Source of the DNA: Plenodomus lindquistii
Lineage: Eukaryota; Ascomycota; Dothideomycetes; Pleosporales; Leptosphaeriaceae
Direction: 5' to 3'
Assembly (NCBI GenBank): GCA_025504975.1
Contig: JANUWI010000004.1
Span: 2,356,001-2,420,000 of the forward strand
DNA: 64,000 nucleotides
Every line of letters begins with the position of its first letter. The stretch's first letter is position 1. Under the pieces are notes generated by a model. It was not told the DNA's origin and did not search any database. It was given only the letters and a program-made list of their open reading frames with translations. A program made the position numbers and the translations under genes. This document shows positions 1 to 12,465 of this stretch, in pieces.

Positions 1-146
1 GGAAGCTTCTCCGTGGTGGACCTGGCTATAAGGTCTCCAAACGCCGCTACGCTTGACGAACCTTTTGCAATCGCTCCTTCCCACCCGAACCTTCTTCAAT
101 TGATACCCTTCTGTTCTTTTTCGAAGCTCACACATTCCGATTCACA

Positions 147-1264
147 ATGTCGCAACGAGCAGCTCTCCTCATTGGCAAGCTTTCTCACACAACAAAAGAG
201 TGGCAAGATGTGGCACAAGTCGCGTCGAAGCTGTTAGAATACCCAGATGGCAACCGCGACGACTTCATTTCAAAGTGCAAAAGCGGAGAGTTTGACGACG
301 TCTATGCGCTCTACCGGAGTAACGATTCAAACTCGCTTACTGGAGACTTCAACGCCGAACTACTTGATGTTCTACCAAAGAGCTTGAAGTACGTCTGTCA
401 CAACGGAGCCGGTTACAACAACATCGACGTTGCCGCGTGCACGAAGAGGGGCATCCAGGTATCAAGCACGCCAATTGCAGTCAACGATGCGACTGCAGAC
501 GTTGCCATCTTCCTGATGCTGGGTGCGCTACGGAACATTAAGCAGTCTTTCAATGCTGTTAATCAAGGTACGCGACATTTTATACAAAAGTCACTGTGCG
601 TGATGGCTGACTACTCTACAGGTAAATGGCGCGGTAACTTCCAGCTCGGTCACGATCCCAAGAACAAGACGCTCGGCATTCTCGGTATGGGTGGCATCGG
701 CTCAGCAGTCGCACATCGCGCAAAGGCGTTTGGCATGAAAATCCAGTATCACAACCGCTCAAAACTCTCTCCCCAGGAGGAGAATGGCGCAAAGTATGTG
801 AGCTTTGACGAGCTGCTCAAGACGTCCGATGTGCTCAGCTTGAACTTGGCTCTCAACCCTTCCACAACGCACATCATCGGCAAGCCAGAGTTTGAGAAGA
901 TGAAAGATGGAGTCATCATTGTGAACACTGCGCGAGGTGCCCTGATCGACGAGGCTGCGCTGGTCGATGCCTTGAAAAGTGGCAAGGTTTGGACGGTCGG
1001 ATTGGATGTCTTCGAGGAGGAGCCCAAGATTCATCCAGGTCTTCTAGAGAGCGAGAACGCCGTACTACTTCCCCATGTCGGTACGGGAACATTCGAAACA
1101 CAGGTGAGCAAGCTTCCCACCAGAAAGCGTACTGTGATCTCGAGCTAACGATGACGTAGCGTGATATGGAACTCCTCGTTATCGATAACCTCAAGTCGGC
1201 TATCAAGAATGACAAGCTCATCACGCAAGTCCCAGAGCAGAAGAAGGACAAGGCGAACATATAG
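147..1264 (+). CDS. D-isomer-specific 2-hydroxyacid dehydrogenase (glyoxylate/hydroxypyruvate reductase type)
   Basis: Predicted NAD(P)H-dependent reductase of 2-keto acids such as glyoxylate or hydroxypyruvate, probably cytosolic. The model joins 147..567, 622..1103 and 1160..1264 and gives 335 residues, the usual family length. The first intron (54 nt) is a multiple of three and open, so the frame reads through it; splicing it out gives a continuous dehydrogenase sequence. The second (56 nt) must be removed to avoid an early stop. The nucleotide-binding loop GMGGIGSAVA lies near residue 162. The catalytic set is visible: Arg in NTARGA (about 244), Glu in EEEP (about 273) and His in LPHVG (about 291). 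The ATG at 147 is the first in frame and follows an A at -3. Substrate cannot be told from sequence; formate dehydrogenase-like or phosphoglycerate dehydrogenase-like members are less likely given length and lack of extra domains. Confidence 0.9.
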
Positions 1265-2592
1265 ATCGTGAGCCAATATCAGCAATAGATACACCCAAGC
1301 CCGCTACGAAGCCCTGTTCAATTTGTACACCATCATAAATCTGTGACGACACTTTCGCTGGCCTTCAACACCAACGGTATAACGGCCCATAAAATGCGAT
1401 TGAGACGGAGGGAATTAAACCGAAGCAACGAAGGCGCTGGAGTTTTTTCGTTCGGCGCACCCACCTTATGCACTCCAACTGACATCATAGCTGTACTATA
1501 CCAATGAGCTGACAGCAATATGTTATAGTCGACCCTACACCGTATCACTATGCTAAGAGCAGATCAAGGTGGAAACAGCTGCATATTGCGACTCCATGTA
1601 TGTGTTGGTACTCTGCAGCATGTGTTAAGGCGAGCAACTCGTCCCAGTGAATAAGCTTTCGCGACATGAATCATGCACCCATCAACAGCACAATCTTGCT
1701 ATCATGTATGTACGCTCCACTCCACACATCTTATACTGTGAAGATGTAACAACGTGGGGTCGGCATCTGCACACGCAAAGATGACAGAGTGCATGTGAGT
1801 GCACTCCAATTAATCGTCGGTCTTTGAAGCGAAACGTTGTTACATGATCATTGCTCAATCGTTCGTTGTTCGTCGCACTCTCTGCTCGGCAACGCTCCAC
1901 AAGCAGACCGGTACCGCACAAGCAACGCCCAGCCCTTCAGCCACCCGACCTCGCATCCTCCTTACCCGAGAAAACAGCTTATCAAACACCGCAAAAAGCC
2001 CAGCAATTGCACAAACTCCACACAACCCGCACCTCCAGCATTGGTTACAACCAATGTTCAGAATCAGGCCTACCAGCCCGCGGCATTTGAATGGAAGGAA
2101 AAATTGCCGCCGCACCGCCGACCCACTTGCCCAGCCAGCACGACTTTCCATGGGGTGGATCCCCACTGGGGGAGCGGTGACGTGGGGTACGAGCGGCTAC
2201 TATCGTATTAGCAGGCCGTTGATGCGGAGAGCTGCCAAGCATTGTTGAATTGTTGATCACTCGTGATGTCGAAGACGGGGTTTGATGTCGGGTGCTCAAG
2301 CGAGGGCGTGCTTTGCTGGGTCGATATATATATCGTGTGCGTGCGTCGCGTGAAGTTTGGTCGACTACAACATTGTGCCCGTCTGGTGTGTGTTTACCGG
2401 TAGCGCAAAGCAACCATCACAACGCAAGGGATCTGCAGACAGATACAAAATCCCATCGCACGCTTTTTGGTACCCTAGGTGCCTAGGTACTAAAGGCGCC
2501 ACCCAGACGAGGTGTTCACGACTACCAACCATACTCCTCCTTCTACGTGTCGACGCCGTGTAGGTACCATACTGTACTAGCATACCGCAGCT
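1265..2592. other. Intergenic, 1.3 kb
   Basis: No coding sequence supported. Open frames at 1837-2250 on both strands overlap each other and lack known motifs. The second half would hold the promoter of the sugar transporter that starts at 2593. A TATATATAT run lies at about 2323-2331. Confidence 0.5.
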
Positions 2593-4491
2593 ATGGCGAA
2601 ACTCGATTTCCCAGAGATCTGGAGAGACATCAAGACCTACCGTCGCGCCTATGTTCTCACAGCCGTTGCGTCCTTTGGTGGAGTCAGTCCCCCGTCCCCA
2701 TCCCCATTCCACAACCAGACCAACCATCTAACCCACCCCTTCAGATGCTCTTCGGCTGGGACACGGGACTAATCGGCGGAGTCCTAACAATGGACGCCTT
2801 CCAGCACTCCTTCAACCTAGACAAGAACAGCAAAGACTTTGCCAATCTACAGGGAAACATCGTGTCCGTCCTGCAAGCCGGATGTTTCTTCGGCGCCATG
2901 TCCTCCTTCTACGTCAGCGACACTTTTGGTCGTAAAATGGCCCTCATCATCGCAGACATCATCTTCATCATCGGATCAGTTGTACAAACGCTATGTGCGC
3001 TCGGTACTACTAGCCTGACACAACTCTACATTGGCAGAGTGATTGGCGGTTTCGGCGTAGGCCTGATCTCCGCAGTCGTGCCCACGTATATTGGAGAGAA
3101 TGCGCCAAAGGAGATACGAGGGCGGTGCATTGGCTGTATGCAGCTTTTCAACGTCACGGGTATTTGTCTTTCCTTCTTCGTAAACTACGGTATCAATCTC
3201 GATATTGAAGATCCCACTGACTCGGCGAAATGGCGCGTCCCGTTTGCCCTGCAGATGCTGCCTGGCGTCTTGCTCCTTGTTGGCATTGTGTTTCAGAATG
3301 AGTCGCCGAGGTGGCTGGTGGAGAAGAATCGGTTGACGGATGCGGCGAAGGCATTGGCAACGGTGCGACGTAAGGCTGTGGATGATCCGGAGGTGGTGCA
3401 GGAGTTGGATGAGATTATTGCGGATTTCAATGGGCATGAGAAGATGCCTATGCTGGCGCAGCTCAAGGCCGCGTGTAATGGGAAGAAGATGGTTTATCGC
3501 TCGAGTTTTGTGGTGTTGTTGATGTTTTGGCAGCAGTGGACTGGCACGGTGAGAAAGATCCTAAAAACAAGCACAAGTGGCATGTGCATTGGATTGTTTT
3601 TGCTGACGGATTAACAGAACTCGATTAATTACTACGCGCCTCAGATTTTTAGGCAGATTGGTTTGGTGGGAACGTCGTCTGGACTCTTTGCTACCGGTGT
3701 AGGTGATACACCGTCAAGACTCTTCGAAGCATTGTGTTAATCCCTCTTCAGGTCTACGGCATTGTCAAAATCGTAGTGACTGCGATCGGTCTGATGGCGT
3801 TTACCGAACAAATCGGACGCAAGGTTGGTGGTTATCGTATCGCATTTCTTGGTCAATGTGCTAACAAGTCGTCAGTGGTCTCTGATCATCGGCTCCGCCG
3901 GTCAAGCGTTCGCCATGTTTTACATTGGCGTTAATCAAGCTGTGCATCCTCCAACTGGCGAATTAGATGGCAATTCGGTGTTCGCGATCGTTTGTGTGTA
4001 CCTGTTTGTGGTGTTCTACTCGTTTGGTTGGGGTCCCACGCCGTTTATCCTCGCTTCCGAGTGCAGCCCTAATCACGTGCGTTCACTCCTCATGGCCGCC
4101 AGGTAAGTTTTCACCACCTCAAGACATACAACATGGACTAATAATTCGAAGTTTAATGACGCAATGGCTATTTAATTTTATAATTGCAAAGATCACGCCT
4201 CTAATGTTGGACGATATAACATACGGCACATTCCTACTCTTCGGCACGCTCTGCATAGTCATGGGTATCTGGACCGTCTTCTGCGTTCCAGAAACCAAAG
4301 GCGTACGATTAGAATCGATTGGCGTCTTATTCGAGGGCGACATTATCAAGGGATGCATTCAGGATACAATTCCTAGCAAGTCGCGGGCACGAAAGTTGCG
4401 AGAGGAGGCGCTGGTCGCGAATGACGACGATTCGACGAATGGCGGAGTGGGAAAGAAAGGGGCGAGAGTCGAGCAGATTGAGGACGTGTAG
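2593..4491 (+). CDS. MFS sugar (hexose-type) transporter
   Basis: Twelve-helix plasma-membrane sugar:proton symporter of the major facilitator superfamily. Model: join of 2593..2682, 2745..3548, 3618..3698, 3752..3823, 3876..4102 and 4152..4491, 537 residues, with five introns of 49-69 nt, all GT-AG. Sugar-transporter signatures occur in order: the LFGWDTG of helix 1, DTFGRK after helix 2, the second signature GRVIGGFGVGL followed by PTYIGENAPKEIRGR, ESPRWL before the central loop, QQWTGTNSINYYAP in helix 7 (QQxTGxN) and VPETKG at the end of helix 12. The start at 2593 (MAKLDFPEIW) is chosen because it alone leads into the GGMLFGW junction; a longer open frame beginning upstream at 2547 is in another frame. 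Substrate is not determinable; hexose, quinate and lactose-type members share these motifs. Confidence 0.92.
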
Positions 4492-6586
4492 GTCTGGGTA
4501 ATGCTGGCGTTGAAGCCCAATGTCGTCGTTTTGTTTTGGGGGAGGTGGTCAAAGTGGATGGGTTTCAGGTATGAAGGTGCTTAGTCTTGACGCACTCGCC
4601 ATGGAGAGTTTCAATTGATTTGATGAACACAACGCATTATGAGTATGGCAATGATTAATCATACTTCAAGAGTAGCGTTCTTGCTGTACTGTGAGGCATA
4701 CACGGCAAAAGTTGTGCGAGTTTCACAGCGTGTGGTTGTGCTTAGAGTCCCTAGTGTTGTGCCACTGAACAGCAGCCCAAAGGCCCAAATTCGCTAACTG
4801 GAGCAGCCACAGGCTTCCGTCGTTTCAGCGTACTACCACCATGTACATCTATTATCTGGTTCTCGTATTGCATATGTATTCGACAAAAATCTTGGGCACA
4901 ATTACCTCTCTAATACCACCATTACCATTCGCCACAAAAATGGACTCGAATCAGACCACCAAAAATCATAAATAGATCTACAAATTCGATCTTCGTCTGA
5001 TCTCCACGTTATGATGCCATGCAGCAGAAGATTCGAGACGTTTGACTTGACCACGTTGACCATGCTGCGAAGATCCAAAGTAGCAGGGAACTAGCGTGCA
5101 TTTGGTGAAGAAGGGAGGGACGCACACAAACGTCGACGAACAAGTCCAGTCGCTCCCGTCTGACGCACATGCAGGATCTGAACGGGGTGTGGTTTCCCAC
5201 ACGGCGACAATCGTATCGGCATCGAAAGCAACCAGGGAACCCAAATTCGGGCCGCAAGGACAGAATTGGAGAGGGATGGACGGTGTTGGCGTGCGAGTCA
5301 GGGTGGTGAGTGGTGAGGCTCCCTTGCGCGGCGCGCGACGTTGGGCGCGCGGGCAGCTGGCATATGCTGGTTGGGCGAGTGCACCTAGCAGCCGGTAAAT
5401 GCGACGGTAGCGCGGGGCAGCAGCGTTGGACATGGATGGATCAGGCACGATGCTCTACTAATACCATCTATGTACACAGTATGGCAGGTATGGCAGGTAT
5501 GGCAGGTATGGCAGGGTGGTGCACGAGGTTGGAAGAGCCGGTGTGTGGCAGGCTCGGGTGATGGGCGCTGGGTCTGCGTTACCGTTGACCAGGCAGAATG
5601 CAGAAGTGAAGCGTGGGTGTGCATGTCATGTGCAATCTCAATCTGACGGCCCCGCGGTGAAAGCCCTGTTCTGTTGCTCGGTGTGTGTGTGTAAAGGGTC
5701 TGGTTGCTCGCGCGCCGACTGGGCGGTGGCTGCACAGGCATGCAGGGTTCCGACAAGTGAGCGATGTCATAGCCCGAAGATCGTTCCTCTTCACCCACCG
5801 TGACAAGTGCGCAACCTGGCGGCGGCCCTCAAGCCCACCAGTCATCACCCGCTAAAGATGCCGATTACATACTGTACGTATACTGCCCGAGGGGCTCTAC
5901 GCCACGCTTCTGCTGCTACTACTAGACACCTACTCTAGAGTACTGCTACTGCTGCTTTCTGCACACACACACCTGTAGCCTCACATTTGCCATCGACACT
6001 GCATTCTTCCCTTTTGCGCCCGCACTGCCGCGCCTCGTGCATCTTTTCGCCGGACGAGCCCCGCAGCTCCGCCAGTCGAGCGCCAGTAGAGGCCGCCTCT
6101 CGCTGCGCCCTCAGGGACAGGCCTGCAAAATATCTCGCCAGACGTCGTCTTCCTCTGTGCCCCGCCACCCCTGTTACCCTCGTCACCACTCGTCCCAGCG
6201 CACTTGGGCCGATTTGGAGCCTCTCCCACCGCCGTCGGGCACCGCGCCTCTGCACACTGGCACTGCCCTTCACCACAACAGCCCTATCCCGGCGCTGCAC
6301 TTGCCTCTAGCCACCTTTGCCAGCGCCATATACCAATACCATGTACGTCCTCTTGCGCCAGTCGTCTCTCCGCCTGCCCGTCCATCTCCCTGCTCTGCCC
6401 TGCTACTGTTATTACTATCAACACCACCACCACCACCACTAGCACTACTCCTTCCTGTCACTGCAATTATTGTCACTCTTACTCCTGTCATTGCTACTGC
6501 TACCACTGTCTCTTCCTCTTCAAAGCTACAATTCGCTCCTTCCTTCCTTCCTTTCTGCACTTCCCTCCCCTTCACCAACTGACAGC
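4492..6586. other. Intergenic, 2.1 kb, with CT-rich leader
   Basis: No gene supported. It contains a four-copy 9-bp tandem repeat (5479-5514). A strongly CT- and CA-rich tract occupies about 6340-6580, directly before the ATG at 6587, and is probably the pyrimidine-rich core promoter and 5' leader of the following gene. Open frames at 5935-6310 on both strands are mutual shadows in GC-rich DNA. Confidence 0.5.
5479..5514 (+). repeat. Tandem repeat, 9-bp unit, 4 copies
   Basis: Four exact copies of GTATGGCAG in direct tandem, in non-coding DNA. Likely a length-variable minisatellite. Confidence 0.9.
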
Positions 6587-9444
6587 ATGTTGGGCAGCAC
6601 TCCCCTCTCCCCGACGTTTGTTGGCTCTCGGAGAAACACTTATACCGGCGCTGTCAACCCCCCGCTACCCCCTCGACGCAACTCCCTGACCACTGCCCCG
6701 GCTGCCAAAACCGCTCCCCTCCAAGTCAAGTCCATCACAATCGCTGGCGGCATGGAGTCGAGATATACCCGCCCTGCCTCGCCGCGAGGTCGCTACGCCA
6801 ACCCAGCGAGGTCCTCGACGGGCACGTTTGCGGACCCCTACTATTCCGACTATACATCCTATAGACCTAGCTCACCACGATCGAGTGCCGATCGTTTGTC
6901 TGGGTCCCATTACTCCAACGCCTCCTCACACTACACCACTCCTGCTACCTCGACCGGCTCTCGAGCGAGCAACGTCAAATATGACTCATACTCCAGCCGC
7001 CCACGGAGGAACACCAACGAGCACATGTCTCGCCCCAATGTCAGCACGCTGACCAACACCTCCATACCCCTTCGCACACCCTACTCTCCTCACACCAGCA
7101 CTCACCACGACCGCCCCTCGAGTCCCCTGGCACAAGCTCACCACAAGCCTGTAGAGTCATACATTACCCCGGGTACGTCGCGGGCCTCGCACAAGAAAGT
7201 GTACAGCGTCGATGACAGCAGCCGCTCGACAAGGCTAGTGGCAGATATCGAGACTCCACGCCACAGAGACTCCGCCGATAGAGGCTACAGTCTCACAAGT
7301 GGTGGTCGCAGCTACCACAGCACCACCAAGGCCCCGCCACGGCTGACCGAGCTAGGCGACGATGGGTACTCGTACACAGACCCCGCGAGTATGTATCGTG
7401 ACACAGAGCCTGCATGGCGGCGGCCACGTGCAGGAAGCCTGGAACGCGGCGCCCGACCCTCGAGCATGATTGTCGATCGTTCTGCTCGCAGCTCTGCCCG
7501 CGAACTTGGACCCCCACCATCGACTCGAGGCTTCGATAAGATTAACAGCTCCCTCGCCAGTGCCATCCCGCGCGGTCATTCTAGAACGTCATCCCTCGAG
7601 AAGGCACGAGAAATCCCCAAATACGATACTTATCCCGAAGTAGCGCCTGCCCTTCCCGTTCGAACGCCCGCTTCCCGGCAGCGAGCTCCAGCAGCAATCC
7701 ACCAAGAGCCTCGCGAGCACCGACAAGACTCATATGATGATGGTTACGATCGCCGCGACCGAGACACTGAGAACAGGCGCCACACTGGTACCCACTTTGA
7801 GGATCACAATGTGACAAGCCGTGGATTTGGCATCGCCCCAGGCGTTGTTCCTGTTCAGCCAAGCGCACCCCACGATCATGCTCTCGACAGGCAGCCCCTT
7901 TATCCTCCTGTGGATGTGGGACGACCGAGGCCTCAAGAGCCGCCTAGCCAGTATTACCAGCCCGAGCGTGCTGAGGCGCGCATGCCAGAGCCTCGCATGT
8001 CGCGTGACAGAGACTTGGCACCTCCACAAGACAGTTACGACAAGCGGCCACGTGAGCGAGAGAGTACCAACGGTAACTTTGTCCCCGCAGCTGCTGGAGC
8101 TGCAGCTGGCGTCGCCGCTGGCGTTGCTGCGGGCTATATGAAGTCACGGGACAAGGGAAGCGACAGAGACTCATCTGCAGAGCGAGAGAGAGAGCGAAGG
8201 CGAGAATACGACGAACGTGATAGGCGTGACCGAGCCGATGACCGGCGTGGGAAGGAAGTCGATGATCGACGAGAGGACCGCCGTGAGAGGCGACCAGAAG
8301 AGCGCCGTGAAGCTCCACCTCCTCCGCCTGTTGCTATTGCGCCTGCGGCATCGGCCCCTCCCATGCCCGGTGCTTATCCTCCTCCTCCACTAGATTCAGA
8401 TCATCGACCTCGCGAGCGAAGATACGAACATGATGATAGGGAGCGATCCTCTAGGAAGCCACCCTCGACTGAGGACAGCGGTGATGAGCGACCACGTCAC
8501 TATGTCGACCGCGATGCTGAGCGTAAGAAGGAAGCAGCGCCAAAAGAGGCAGCAATCGATCCTGATGAGGAGTACCGTCGTCGTGTTCAGAAGGAAGCCG
8601 AGAGAAGCAGCCGTAGCACCCGCGACAGAGATAGCGATTCTGACCGTGAACGAGAGCGGCGACGACGCAAGGACGACCGCTCCCGCTCACGGGATCCTGA
8701 AGGGCGTTCTCGTACATCACCACCTTCTGCTAGGGACGGAGCTAGTTCACGCTACGACGAGCGTTCTTCAAGCATTTACGATGCTAACCTAGTGCAAGAG
8801 CCCGAGTCGCTTGACCGCGATGGTACAAGCAGGAGCGTTCAGATTGTCACTCCGCCAAAGGAAGCTCCGCCACCAGTCAAGGGCATCCTCCGAAAGCCCA
8901 CTTCCAAGTTCCCCGAAGACCCTGAGCCGATTCGTGAAGGTGTTGCACCACACAAGGATGCTCTCAAAGGCAAAGACATTCCGGTGGGCGCCCGCTGGAC
9001 CCGTATCGATCGTCGCCTCGTGAACCCTGAGGCCCTTGAGCAAGCCAAGGAACGATTTGAAGAGCGCATGGACTGTGTCATTGTGCTACGCGTCTTGACA
9101 AAGGAAGACATCCAGAAGCTGGCTGATCGCACCAGGAAGATTCGCGAGCAAAGAGGTACTATATATTCAGATTGATCTACAAGAATACACCCTAACTTGT
9201 GACCATAGAGGATGAATATGAACGTCGCGACAAAGAAGAGCGCAGCAAACGTAGTGGCCGTGACGATGATGACGATCGTGATGATGACCGCGATAAGGAT
9301 TACCGACGTGAAAGGGAGAGGAGGCGACGATACGACGATGACAGCGACTATGACGAGTATGACGCCAGAGAGCGGGAGAAGGAACGCGAAAGGGAGCGCG
9401 AGAGAGACAGGCCAAAGAGACTGGAACTTGAAGAGGCTAGGTGA
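6587..9444 (+). CDS. Large Arg/Ser/Asp-rich protein with C-terminal DUF8035-like domain
   Basis: Function unknown; probably a nuclear or cytoskeletal scaffold of filamentous fungi (inference from composition). Model: 6587..9155 joined to 9209..9444, 934 residues. The N-terminal 500 residues are Ser/Pro/Tyr-rich and disordered. An Ala/Gly stretch (AAAGAAAGVAAGVAAGY) sits near residue 505 and is followed by long charged RD/RE/DRR runs. The conserved C-terminal block starts near residue 800 with GARWTRIDRRLVNPEAL and runs through FEERMDCVIVLRVLTKEDI; from memory this matches the fungal DUF8035 family. The tail after the 53-nt intron is almost wholly Arg, Glu and Asp. The start at 6587 is preferred over the upstream in-frame open codons because those encode a Leu/Ser/Pro run derived from the CT-rich leader. 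It is on its own, with no operon-like neighbours. Confidence 0.8.
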
Positions 9445-9928
9445 TTGAGTTGAGCCTGATCACCTTGGCTTGCACAATCCGCGAAGAATTTTGATAGTTC
9501 AAAGAGCTCATGTCTGGAAAGCAGGACAGGTCCCAATAACAACCACAGGGATACTGCGGAAAAGTCGCTGAAGAACAACTTGATCGCGTTAGATACGACT
9601 ACGCAGACACGAAGCACTAGATGGGACGGCACGACACATGGGCATGGGCATGGGAACGGCGTTCAACGGTATCAAAATCGAAGAAACATTTCACCAAGGA
9701 AGCGACGTTTAACAAAGGACAATGAGGGAAAGAAAAGCCGCGTCCAGAGGGTTTTGGATTGGCTGTGAGAATTGTTCAACCGCGGGAGCAACGCACAGCA
9801 ACGAGGCAAGGGCTGCCGTTCTTGTACATACGTTCTTTTTCATACACACACACTATTATCACCTGGATGTCCGAGTCAAAAAAACAATTCAAATCGCTTC
9901 TCAGCACAATAGTCTGGTTGCACGATAT

Positions 9929-9990
9929 TAAGAGTGTTTGTTGTGAGGAGTGTGACTCTGGTAAGAGTATTTGTTGTGAGGACCGTGATT
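9929..9990 (+). repeat. Imperfect tandem duplication, 33-bp period
   Basis: TAAGAGTGTTTGTTGTGAGG at 9929 recurs as TAAGAGTATTTGTTGTGAGG at 9962. The copies then diverge by a few substitutions, mostly transitions. Confidence 0.7.
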
Positions 9991-10402
9991 TCTTACATGT
10001 GGCATACATAGTATACAAAGGAGCTCATCTTTATAGTGTCCACCTCTCACCCTAACAGCACGATGTGTGAGCCTATGTAGTAGCGAGAAGATAACAACAG
10101 CATAGAAAGCTATTACTATAAATTCTCTACTATTTTCTAGAGAATCTACATAACATCTAGTCACTCTACGTAGCATTTTAGTAGTGTATTATAGTAATTA
10201 TAAGTGTGAATAGTGTGAGCGACTTTTGGTGACTTGATAAATTCAAGGTCCTTCGTAACTAGTCTATAAAGGTATTGGCGAGGAGTGTATAGATTAGGTT
10301 GGATTGGATTAAATTAGACTAGATGCTACGCCTGGTTACGAACGAGGTTTTGTATTCATCGCGTCCCCATTCTACATTAACAGCATAACACTTGATCCCA
10401 TC

Positions 10403-10426
10403 TAGTAGTAGTAGTAGTAGTAGTAG
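10403..10426 (+). repeat. (TAG)8 microsatellite
   Basis: Eight uninterrupted TAG trinucleotides in non-coding DNA. Confidence 0.9.
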
Positions 10427-10464
10427 AGAGTTAACAGCGGCGGCACACATGAGCATTATACAAA

Positions 10465-10600
10465 ATCATCTCTACTACTTCTAGAGAATACAAAAAAAGT
10501 ATTGCAGAACGTTTAGCTCTGTTTTTTTTTAGTGTGATATGATAGCTACAGCGAGCAGTACTTCTTCTTACTTTTGTGACTCGGTAGATTACGAGCTCCT
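10465..10600. repeat. Dispersed repeat fragment, copy A
   Basis: Contains TAGAGAATAC, TGTGATATGATAGCTACAGC and ACGAGCTC in the same order as copy B near 21.6 kb. The spacing differs, so internal indels have occurred. Confidence 0.5.
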
Positions 10601-10645
10601 TTGTACAACTTACTCAACCCCCCCTCTCTCTCACTTCACTTCACT

Positions 10646-12465
10646 TCACTTCTCAAGCCTAGCAGCCCTCTCCGGATCACGCCACCACTCACACTGCACC
10701 CTCCTATGCCCATCCGCCTCGACCCCACTCTCCCCAAACGGCTGAATCTTAACCTGCAACCCAGGCTTCCCGTTCTCCCAATCATCCACATACTCCGGCC
10801 AATACGGGACCACGCCGTCCCTCCTCGCAGGCTCCAAATTCCCGCCAACATTCGGATTTCCATGCGCCACGAAATTCGCAAAATACCCATGCAACAGCTT
10901 GCCCACCTCGGGATACTGTGTGCCCCTTGGTCTTGCATCCGCGGGCTCAACCCAGGTATACTTTGTATCCGCGGTATGCGGGATCCCTTGCCACGACGGG
11001 AATGTGTTGTTTACGGCCCAGGAGAGCTTGTACACAGGCGCTAGGGGGGAAACGCGGACGGCGTTTTCCTGCCCGGGGCAGACGTACATGTAATCTGTGA
11101 GTGCGGCGCTGAGGCGGTTGTATTGTGTGGAGTTTGGGCTGAATGCGTAGGGCGTGTTTGTATTGTTTGAGGGGTCGGGGTAGAGCGTTGTTAGGTCCTC
11201 GAGGTCCTGGGGGGAGAGGCCGGGTATCAGGGTGTGCAGGAATGAGAGAAAGTGTGAAGTTGTGGTGAGGTTGCCTGGGGCGTAGTATTTTGCCTCGTCG
11301 AGGGTGTTGGAGGTGAGGATGGGGATGCGGTAGAATTGTTGGTTTAGGCCGGATTCGGAGCCGCGTTGTTCGAGGAGGGCGCCGCCGAGTGTGGGCTGGA
11401 AGGGCCAGGTTATGTCGTATTCTGATTCGTCAAAGATGGTTGTGCTGGCGTTTTGGATGGAGGTGATGGGTGCGGCGCGCAGGCAGGAGAGCAGTGCAGT
11501 GTCTGTGCTGTTTGCTAGGTCGTTGCAGCCGACTAGGTCCAAGTAGCGAGCGAATTGCCGTTGGTACAGCGGGTAGGTGGCATTGGGGAAGGAACGAGCT
11601 GTTACGCCGCCGCTTTGCAAGATAGCCTGGGCGAATAGTGGGGAGGCTCCTGGGTCCTTCTTGTAGTTGTGGAAGAGGTGAATTCCTACGCTGTGTGCTC
11701 CAGCCGAGCGGCCACCGATGGAGACACGGGTTGGGTCGCCACCGAAAGCGGAGATGTACTTTTGGACAAACTTGAACAGGAGTTCCTGGTCAGTGAGGCC
11801 GAGGTTCAATAGGCCGAGACGCTCAAAGGCTGGGGACGGCAGAAAGCCAAGAGAGTTGACTCTGTAGTTGAAAGTCACGACCATTACGGGCTCCTTTGCG
11901 TGAGCGACGAAGGAGGGGCCATCGAATGATCTGGAGCTGCCGGTTACAAAAGCACCCTGTGAGTGTCAGTGATCCAAATTTCATCGCTTTAGATGGTGCC
12001 GAGTCGTAGGATTGCCAGACGTACACCATAAACCCAGAGCAAAATTGGCAGCTTAGCGTCAGCAGACACATTCTGCGGGCGGAAGACATTCATGCTCAAG
12101 CAAGCCTCTCCCTGTTCGTATGGCAAAGATCTCGGATCGGGATCTTGAACACACGAGAGTCCAAATTGCGTAGCATTCTTGACCCCTTCAAAAGCGGCAG
12201 GAGGCCCAACACGAGCGAAACGAGCGTTGCCAACAGGTTGGCTGGCAAAGTCGATACCAAGCCATGCATCCACAGTTGCCGGTAGCGATTTGTTCGTCAA
12301 GGTTTGGCTGATAGTGGTCCCGACGAAACGGCCATATCCAGGAAGTAAGACCTCGTGTGATGCCTGAACGCTGGTGCAGATCGCCAACGTAGCAAGCACG
12401 CGCTGTGCGGCGTTGAAAATACCCATACCGACGGTGTATGCCTGCGCTGAGAGGGATGTCTCCAT
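10646..12465 (-). CDS. Type-B carboxylesterase/lipase, probably secreted
   Basis: Alpha/beta hydrolase expected to cleave carboxylic esters, outside the cell or in the secretory path. The coding order on the minus strand is 12465..12025 then 11956..10646 with a 68-nt intron, 583 residues. The nucleophile is in GRSAG (Ser about 231); this GxSxG box is preceded by SIGG rather than the usual family FGE. An oxyanion-hole region falls at LLWVYGGAFVTGSS across the splice junction, and the likely catalytic His is in IPHTADTKYTW. Two starts are possible: 12465 or the in-frame ATG at 12426. The latter would put a hydrophobic stretch ending in ICTSVQA at the very N-terminus as a clean signal peptide, and a TTTAAATA box lies about 60-70 bp upstream of it, so 12426 may be the true start. 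Substrate unknown. Confidence 0.87.

Larger units (their letters stand above)
9445..10645. other. Intergenic, 1.2 kb, AT-rich with degenerate repeats
   Basis: No gene supported. It holds an imperfect 33-bp-period tandem duplication (9929-9990), a (TAG)8 microsatellite (10403-10426) and a decayed repeat fragment (about 10465-10600) related to one near 21.6 kb. AT content is higher than in flanking genes, as expected of repeat-derived DNA in fungi with repeat-induced mutation. Confidence 0.5.

Noticed and set aside
5935..6582. Overlapping open frames of 100-180 codons on both strands before the DUF8035-like gene
   Set aside because: They reflect CT/CA-rich leader DNA; no known domain and a clear downstream ATG with the real gene.
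10403..10426. TAG repeat as a CRISPR-like or direct-repeat array
   Set aside because: A simple trinucleotide microsatellite in a eukaryotic genome; no spacers.
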